Shown here: positions 59,252 through 64,000 of the stretch, one piece after another
Layout of the letters: the number at the start of each line of letters is the position of its first letter
Position numbering within the stretch: position 1 is the stretch's first letter
DNA from: Kuenenia sp039794105
GTDB taxonomy: Bacteria; Planctomycetota; Brocadiia; Brocadiales; Brocadiaceae
Length of the DNA stretch: 64,000 bases
Direction: 5' to 3'
Assembly (NCBI RefSeq): GCF_039794105.1
Contig: NZ_JBDIWA010000006.1
Coordinates: 1-64,000 of the forward strand
Position numbers and translations under genes: made by a program
Notes under the pieces: generated by a model
Databases searched by the model: none
What the model was told of the DNA's origin: nothing
Seen by the model: the letters and a program-made list of their open reading frames with translations, nothing else

Positions 59252-59905
59252 ATGTTCATATTCCTTGACGAATCAGGTGATCTTGGTTTTGATTTTAAAA
59301 AGAGAAAGACAACAAAAAAGTTTGTTATTACACTTTTAGTCTGTGATTCTGATGAAGCACGACGGGAATTTACTAAAGCTGTCAGACGTACTCTCAAAAA
59401 CAAATTAAACCGCAAAATGAAAAACTCACGACAAGTAACAGAACTCAAAGGAACTGGCACTTCTATTGATATCAAGAAATACTTTTTCAGGAACATAGCA
59501 AGCAATAGATGGGCTATTTATTCATTAGCGCTCAATAAATCTCGTGTGGAATCGCATCTTCAGACTAAGACCGGCAAGAAGAAACTTTATAACTTTTTAT
59601 CCAGATTTTTATTGGAAAAATTAAATCTTTCAAATGCAGGGACAAATGTAGAGTTGGTAGTAGATCGATGTAAAAATAAGGAAGAGATAAGGGATTTTAA
59701 TCAGTACTTAATTAACCAGCTTGAGGCATTATTACCTTTGAATACAGATTTAAATATATTGCATCTTACATCGCAGGAAAGCGCAGGATTACAGGCAGTT
59801 GATTTGTTTAGCTGGGGAATTTTCAGAAAGTATGAATGCAATGACTATGGGTGGTACACTATTTATCAGCACAAGATTGGATTTGAAACCGAATATTTAC
59901 CTTGA
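59252..59905 (+). CDS. DUF3800 protein (possible nuclease-like accessory)
   Basis: A 217-residue DUF3800 protein. It starts MFIFLDESGDLGF (the DESG motif with acidic residues expected to bind metal), followed by KKFVITLLVC and VELVVDRCKNK; the C-terminal SAGLQAVDLFSWGIFRKYE is the second family signature. The acidic residues in an RNase-H-like arrangement make a nuclease role plausible but not shown. It lies 83 bases after the methyltransferase and 351 before the helicase; the same three-gene order is reported in many accessory regions as far as I recall, so it is probably a fixed component of this system. Confidence 0.75.
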   Translation: MFIFLDESGDLGFDFKKRKTTKKFVITLLVCDSDEARREFTKAVRRTLKNKLNRKMKNSRQVTELKGTGTSIDIKKYFFRNIASNRWAIYSLALNKSRVESHLQTKTGKKKLYNFLSRFLLEKLNLSNAGTNVELVVDRCKNKEEIRDFNQYLINQLEALLPLNTDLNILHLTSQESAGLQAVDLFSWGIFRKYECNDYGWYTIYQHKIGFETEYLP

Positions 59906-60256
59906 TAAATAAAAAATGCGGCCCCTGCAATGCCTATTTCCTCTGGTTCATAGCCAACCGATGGAAGGAAGCGCCAGAGGCACATTGCAGGATTTACCCG
60001 CTGATTCTAAAAAATACCAAAGCCTGACTTCTTTGTCAAACTTATTTAAAATCTATTCTAACGTTTCGGAATCTCAATATTTTTAGTTAACCAATGAACA
60101 AACCCACCCCTTAATCCCCTCCCAAGAGAGGACTTATCAAATTCCCCTCTTGGGAGGGGCAGGGATGGGTAAAAATGAATGCGGGGTTTCTGTCTGTTAC
60201 AAGCCCAAACCTTGTAATGATTAGATAAAGACCCTTGCAATATATTTTATGATACT
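59906..60256. repeat. Gap with CCTGCAATG and CCCCTCCCAAGAG hairpins
   Basis: CCTGCAATG (59926-59934) pairs with CATTGCAGG (59983-59991), and CCCCTCCCAAGAG (60117-60129) with its perfect inverse (60147-60159). These sit between the DUF3800 gene and the helicase gene, so the operon may be interrupted or the hairpins may weaken downstream expression. No gene is visible. Confidence 0.65.
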
Positions 60257-63200
60257 ATGGCTAAAAGACGACAAAACAGACAAAAACAGGCAACATTCAA
60301 CTTCGGGAAATCACTTATCCTTTTCCAATACATCCTGAGCCTTTTTGAAGCAGGCGTTCTTGGTGACTTGTGTGAGGGCATGAAGTCCTCCCAGTTGGAA
60401 GGGTTTGACGAGGATAACGTATCTCGTTTCCACAACCATCTGGTGAATAAGCTTTTTGAACGGCAGGCCCTGCCGAATGATATGCTTCTGGAATACGATC
60501 AAAATATCGTAAGCCACACCCTGCGCATTTCCGGAAGGCGCGAAGGCTTTCGCTGGAAATATTTTCAGTATATGGCGCTCCTCTTTACAGAAATTTATCT
60601 GGATAAATATTTCCAAAATGCTGAGAATTTTTTGAAGAACCTGAACGGTTTTGTTACTCAATTTAACAGAGATAAAGAGACTGACGAACATGTAGCACCA
60701 TATAAACCGGAAGACCTGAATAAAATCGCCTTCTGGCAGGCAACGGGTTCCGGCAAGACGTTGATTATGCACGTCAATATACTCCAGTATCACCATTATC
60801 TGAAGAAATACAACAGACAGGGCGAGGTTAACAGAACCATTCTTTTAACTCCAAATGAGGGACTTTCTGAACAACATAGGAAAGAGTTCTGGTTGTCGGG
60901 TCTGGACGCTGAGCTATTTAATAAAGACGCAGTGGGACTCTTTCGCAGCAATGCCATTGAAATTATTGATGTGCACAAACTCAGGGAAGAATCCGGTGAA
61001 AAGACGGTGGGTGTGGATTGTTTTGAAGGAAACAACCTGGTGCTTGTTGACGAGGGACATCGCGGCGCAGGCGGAGACGAGTGGATGGATAAGCGTAATC
61101 GCTTGTGTGAACAGGGGTTTTCCTTTGAGTATTCCGCTACCTTTGGACAGGCGATGAAGGCGTCCGGCAAGAAAGACATGCTCCAGCAGTATGCGAAATG
61201 TATTGTGTTTGATTATTCCTATAAATATTTTTATCGGGATGGTTATGGTAAGGAATATTCTATCTTAAACCTTGCGGAAGACCGCTACGAAGAACAAAGA
61301 CAACTCTATCTCACTGCCTGCCTGTTAAGTTTTTATCAGCAACTGCTCATATACAATGAATACGAAAGAGAATTTGCGCCATTTTTATTGGAAGAGCCTT
61401 TGTGGGTGTTTGTCGGGAGCAAAGTAAATGCGGTTCGCACGGAACGGGGAGGCAAGGTTTCTGATGTTGTTGATATTTTGCTGTTTTTAGATCTTTTTCT
61501 GAAGAACACACGACAATCAATTGACTATATCCATCGCCTGTTGACAGGAACGTCTCAGCTTAATGATACGAAGGGAAATGATCTGTTTGCCGGACGGTTT
61601 ACATATTTAATTGAAAAAAGCATGAGCGCTCAGGATATGTACGCAGACGTCAGAAGGCGGGTATTTAATTGCAATACTTTTGAAGCAAAAATGCACCTGG
61701 ACAATTTAAAAGATATCCAGGGCGAAATTGGTTTAAGACTTGGGGATAACGAATATTTTGGCGTCATTAACGTTGGCGATGACCGCGACCTGATAAAACT
61801 CTGCGAGCAAAATGGTCTTACAACATCGGATAAAGATTTCTCCGATTCACTCTTTCATCAGCTTTCGGAAAGACATTCTCCGGTGAAAATACTCATCGGG
61901 TCAAAGAAATTTACGGAAGGGTGGAATAGCTGGCGGGTAAGCACTATGGGGCTTATGAATATGGGCAAGTCAGAAGGGTCGGAAATTATTCAATTGTTTG
62001 GGCGGGGAGTCCGGTTGAAGGGTTATAGTATGAGTTTAAAACGAAGCTCATATATAAAAACACTGAAAACGCCAAATCACATCGGAACCGTTGAAACGCT
62101 GAACGTATTTGGCGTGAAGGCTGATTATATGCGCCAGTTCAGGGAATATTTAGAAGAAGAAGGCGTGAAAGGAAAGGATGATTATGAAGAGATTGTGATA
62201 CCTGCGATTTCCAACCTGGGCACAAGGAAGTTGAAATATCCCCAACTGAAAGAAGGGGTTGATTTTAAAAAACAAGGCCCAAGGCCGACACTGGGAGAGC
62301 CTGATGAATATTTGCTTGAACGACCGGTAATCGTTGACTGGTATCCTAAAATAGAAGCGATTCAGAACCGTTTGGCGCGATCTGCTGCAACCGCCACGCT
62401 TCACGAAGGAAAGCTGCGAGACGAGCATCTTGCCTTTATCGACTATGAGAAGGTCTGGTTTGAATTACAAAAATACAAGAACGAACGCGCCTATCATAAC
62501 CTCAATATTAAAAAGGATATACTGCCCGTTTTACTGGAACGGACGGATTGGTATGTACTCTATATTCCGGAAGAAGAGCTTGTATTTCATTCATTTGATC
62601 AGGCGCAATTATGGCAAGACATAGCAATAACCATGCTGAAGAAATATTGTGATAATTTTTATCATGCGAAGAAGCTGGATTATGAAAAAGACAAGATGGA
62701 ATATAAGTATCTGGATGAGGTTGAGGCGGCATTAGAGGCGCAAAGGAAAAAAGGCAATATCGTTGATGAGTATACATTCCTCGTTGAAAAATCCCGCGAC
62801 GACATCATTGTAAAACTGAATGAATTAAAGCAGAAAATTAAGAGACATGACTTCAGCGATTTTAAATTCGGGTCTATTCGTTCATTCACATTTGATCAGC
62901 ATTTATACAAACCGCTGATTTACATAAAGGATAGTGAGATAAAAGTGGTGCCGGTTGCATTAAATGAAGGGGAGAATCACTTTGTTGTTGATTTAAAGAA
63001 ATATTTTGAAGGCAATGCCGGTTATTTCCAGGATAAAGAATTGTATTTGTTAAGAAACCTGGGCAGGGGTAGGGGTGTAGGGTTTTTTCAGGCGCATAAT
63101 TTTTATCCTGATTTTATTATGTGGCTGGTATTTAATGGTAAGCAGTACATAAGCTTTATCGACCCGCATGGCATCCGTAATGCAAAAGGCATTGATGACC

Positions 63201-63427
63201 CAAAGATACGTTTTCATAAAGAGATTAAAACATTAGAAAACCAAATTGGTGACAGAGATGTTATATTGAATTCATTCATAATTTCTGTTACCGAATTTCG
63301 TCAAATAAGTTGGTGGGAAAAACAATTGAAAAAGGAAGATTTAGAGGCAAATCATGTCATGTTTCAACGTGAAAATGACATAGGTTATATAAGAAGAATA
63401 TTTGGGATCTTAGGCTTCGTTAAATGA
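60257..63427 (+). CDS. Type III restriction-like helicase-nuclease (Res)
   Basis: A 1056-residue superfamily 2 helicase with Walker A ATGSGKT (162-168), motif II DEGH (265-268) followed by RGAGGDEW, motif III SATF, motif V-VI EGWNSWRVS and QLFGRGVR (579-586). The C-terminal part carries FYPDF (949-953) and, 16 residues later, IDPHG (969-971); a PD-(D/E)xK nuclease should show D...ExK, so here the second acidic residue and lysine are replaced by D-P-H. It is the restriction or translocase subunit of the system with the methyltransferase upstream. Whether it cuts DNA depends on that variant site. Confidence 0.87.
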   Translation: MAKRRQNRQKQATFNFGKSLILFQYILSLFEAGVLGDLCEGMKSSQLEGFDEDNVSRFHNHLVNKLFERQALPNDMLLEYDQNIVSHTLRISGRREGFRWKYFQYMALLFTEIYLDKYFQNAENFLKNLNGFVTQFNRDKETDEHVAPYKPEDLNKIAFWQATGSGKTLIMHVNILQYHHYLKKYNRQGEVNRTILLTPNEGLSEQHRKEFWLSGLDAELFNKDAVGLFRSNAIEIIDVHKLREESGEKTVGVDCFEGNNLVLVDEGHRGAGGDEWMDKRNRLCEQGFSFEYSATFGQAMKASGKKDMLQQYAKCIVFDYSYKYFYRDGYGKEYSILNLAEDRYEEQRQLYLTACLLSFYQQLLIYNEYEREFAPFLLEEPLWVFVGSKVNAVRTERGGKVSDVVDILLFLDLFLKNTRQSIDYIHRLLTGTSQLNDTKGNDLFAGRFTYLIEKSMSAQDMYADVRRRVFNCNTFEAKMHLDNLKDIQGEIGLRLGDNEYFGVINVGDDRDLIKLCEQNGLTTSDKDFSDSLFHQLSERHSPVKILIGSKKFTEGWNSWRVSTMGLMNMGKSEGSEIIQLFGRGVRLKGYSMSLKRSSYIKTLKTPNHIGTVETLNVFGVKADYMRQFREYLEEEGVKGKDDYEEIVIPAISNLGTRKLKYPQLKEGVDFKKQGPRPTLGEPDEYLLERPVIVDWYPKIEAIQNRLARSAATATLHEGKLRDEHLAFIDYEKVWFELQKYKNERAYHNLNIKKDILPVLLERTDWYVLYIPEEELVFHSFDQAQLWQDIAITMLKKYCDNFYHAKKLDYEKDKMEYKYLDEVEAALEAQRKKGNIVDEYTFLVEKSRDDIIVKLNELKQKIKRHDFSDFKFGSIRSFTFDQHLYKPLIYIKDSEIKVVPVALNEGENHFVVDLKKYFEGNAGYFQDKELYLLRNLGRGRGVGFFQAHNFYPDFIMWLVFNGKQYISFIDPHGIRNAKGIDDPKIRFHKEIKTLENQIGDRDVILNSFIISVTEFRQISWWEKQLKKEDLEANHVMFQRENDIGYIRRIFGILGFVK

Positions 63428-63458
63428 GTTATTGGCGTAATTAATAAGGAACTGAAGG

Positions 63459-64000
63459 ATGTCAGGATTTTTTAATTCACAAATACCACCGCCAGCTAAC
63501 TGGCAAGATTTTCAAACCCTCTGCTGTGACTTATGGAGAGAAATTTGGAAAGACCCAAATACTCAGGAAAATGGAAGGCAAGGACAGCAGCAGCACGGTG
63601 TAGATGTTTATGGAAGGCCAGATCAAGGAGATGATTGGGCTGGTATACAATGCAAAGGAAAAGAGAATTACTCTAATAAATCACTTACACAATATGAAGT
63701 TGAAGACGAAGTTAAAAAAGCTTTAAATTTCAAACCTAAACTCTCCCAATTTATCATCGCAACTACAGGAGTTAGGGATGCAAAAATACAAGAGATTGCT
63801 AGAATAATAACAGACGATCATCATAAAAAAAGCTTATTTTCAGTCACTATTTGGTTCTGGGATGATATAAAAAAACGTTTTGAAGACTTTCCTGGTGTAT
63901 TGGAAAAATATTACCCTGGATTTACTTCTAATACAATTGGAATAAAAAAGGATATTAATGAAATTAAGGAAGCAACACATCAAACATTAAAAAACTCCGC
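63459..64000 (+). CDS. Mrr-like nuclease domain protein, truncated by window end
   Basis: The first 180 codons of a gene that runs off the window. AAGGA seven bases before ATG 63459 gives a ribosome site. The reading shows WQDFQTLCCDLWREIWKD, then the Mrr-type nuclease set in HGVDVYG and GIQCKGKENY (D...QxK), followed by LSQFIIATTGV and IWFWDDIKKRFEDFPG. PD-(D/E)xK domains of this type stand at the start of bacterial defence effectors, where a STAND, TIR or similar sensing part follows. The C-terminal part is not visible, so the system cannot be named. It starts 31 bases after the helicase stop. Confidence 0.75.
   Translation, partial: MSGFFNSQIPPPANWQDFQTLCCDLWREIWKDPNTQENGRQGQQQHGVDVYGRPDQGDDWAGIQCKGKENYSNKSLTQYEVEDEVKKALNFKPKLSQFIIATTGVRDAKIQEIARIITDDHHKKSLFSVTIWFWDDIKKRFEDFPGVLEKYYPGFTSNTIGIKKDINEIKEATHQTLKNS

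Noticed and set aside
60058..60240. 60-codon minus-strand frame in the DUF3800-Res gap
   Set aside because: Translation of the CCCCTCCCAAGAG hairpin and flanks.

Overview
The window looks like chromosomal DNA of a moderately AT-rich (by eye about 40% GC) Gram-negative-type bacterium. It has lipoproteins, Sec signal peptides, biotin and thiamine synthesis genes, HD-GYP and GGDEF signalling proteins, and intergenic space unusually rich in short palindromic repeats. The protein families and the style of the repeats most resemble anammox Planctomycetota (order Brocadiales, Kuenenia/Brocadia type). This is an inference from general resemblance: no diagnostic anammox gene (hydrazine synthase or dehydrogenase, ladderane cluster) lies in the window.

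Layout. (1) 1-6160 is a decayed accessory zone. It holds three type II toxin-antitoxin pairs, two of which end in attC-like imperfect palindromes, an internally deleted integron integrase (IntI), a RAYT transposase fossil, REP/MITE hairpins, a truncated SBBP-type gene and frameshifted DUF2283 and DUF2442 remnants. I read it as the ruin of an integron or cassette array. (2) 6162-13683 is mostly housekeeping: XerC/D recombinase, UbiB kinase plus a phasin-like protein, DUF2284 protein, RadC, pyruvate kinase and NAD(P)H-hydrate epimerase. (3) 13861-21235 has a type IIA topoisomerase pair that reads like the Bacteroidetes-type topoisomerase IV, then RmuC and a compact MgtE-type transporter. (4) 21483-32451 has a nucleotide-sugar epimerase, MATE and SMR exporters, a YgiQ-type radical SAM enzyme, an acidic/basic low-complexity exported protein, a PAS-HD-GYP sensor, MgtC and a TPR lipoprotein. 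(5) 32659-39505 has a YhcC-type radical SAM protein, tRNA-Gly(CCC), a TIGR04255-like protein, the M48 peptidase-pyrD-pyrK operon, tRNA-Glu(CTC), a NapH/CcoG-like polyferredoxin fused to TPRs, and a zinc-ribbon protein with a histone-H1-like tail. (6) 39908-53428 has an AddA/RecB-type helicase-nuclease, an acyltransferase, an RCC1 beta-propeller with a 45-bp tandem-repeat stalk, a methyltransferase plus B12-type radical SAM pair, ThiC and bioA-bioD. (7) 53789-64000 has an HDOD-GGDEF protein, another RAYT fossil, and a defence-type island: a 1014-aa type III-like DNA methyltransferase, a DUF3800 protein, a 1056-aa helicase-nuclease and the start of an Mrr-like nuclease gene that runs off the window.

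The intergenic DNA carries at least four classes of dispersed structure. These are MITE-like elements with long terminal inverted repeats (two or more copies of two families), RAYT-associated REP hairpins, GTAGAGAC...GTCTCTAC perfect palindromes, and several exact 7-bp-period tandem arrays whose unit sequences differ from site to site. The heptad arrays and a block of four alternating 10-bp half-sites at exact 20-bp spacing (1431-1500) are the signals least explained by ordinary annotation. The Mod-DUF3800-Res-nuclease cluster is the most coherent candidate multi-gene system.
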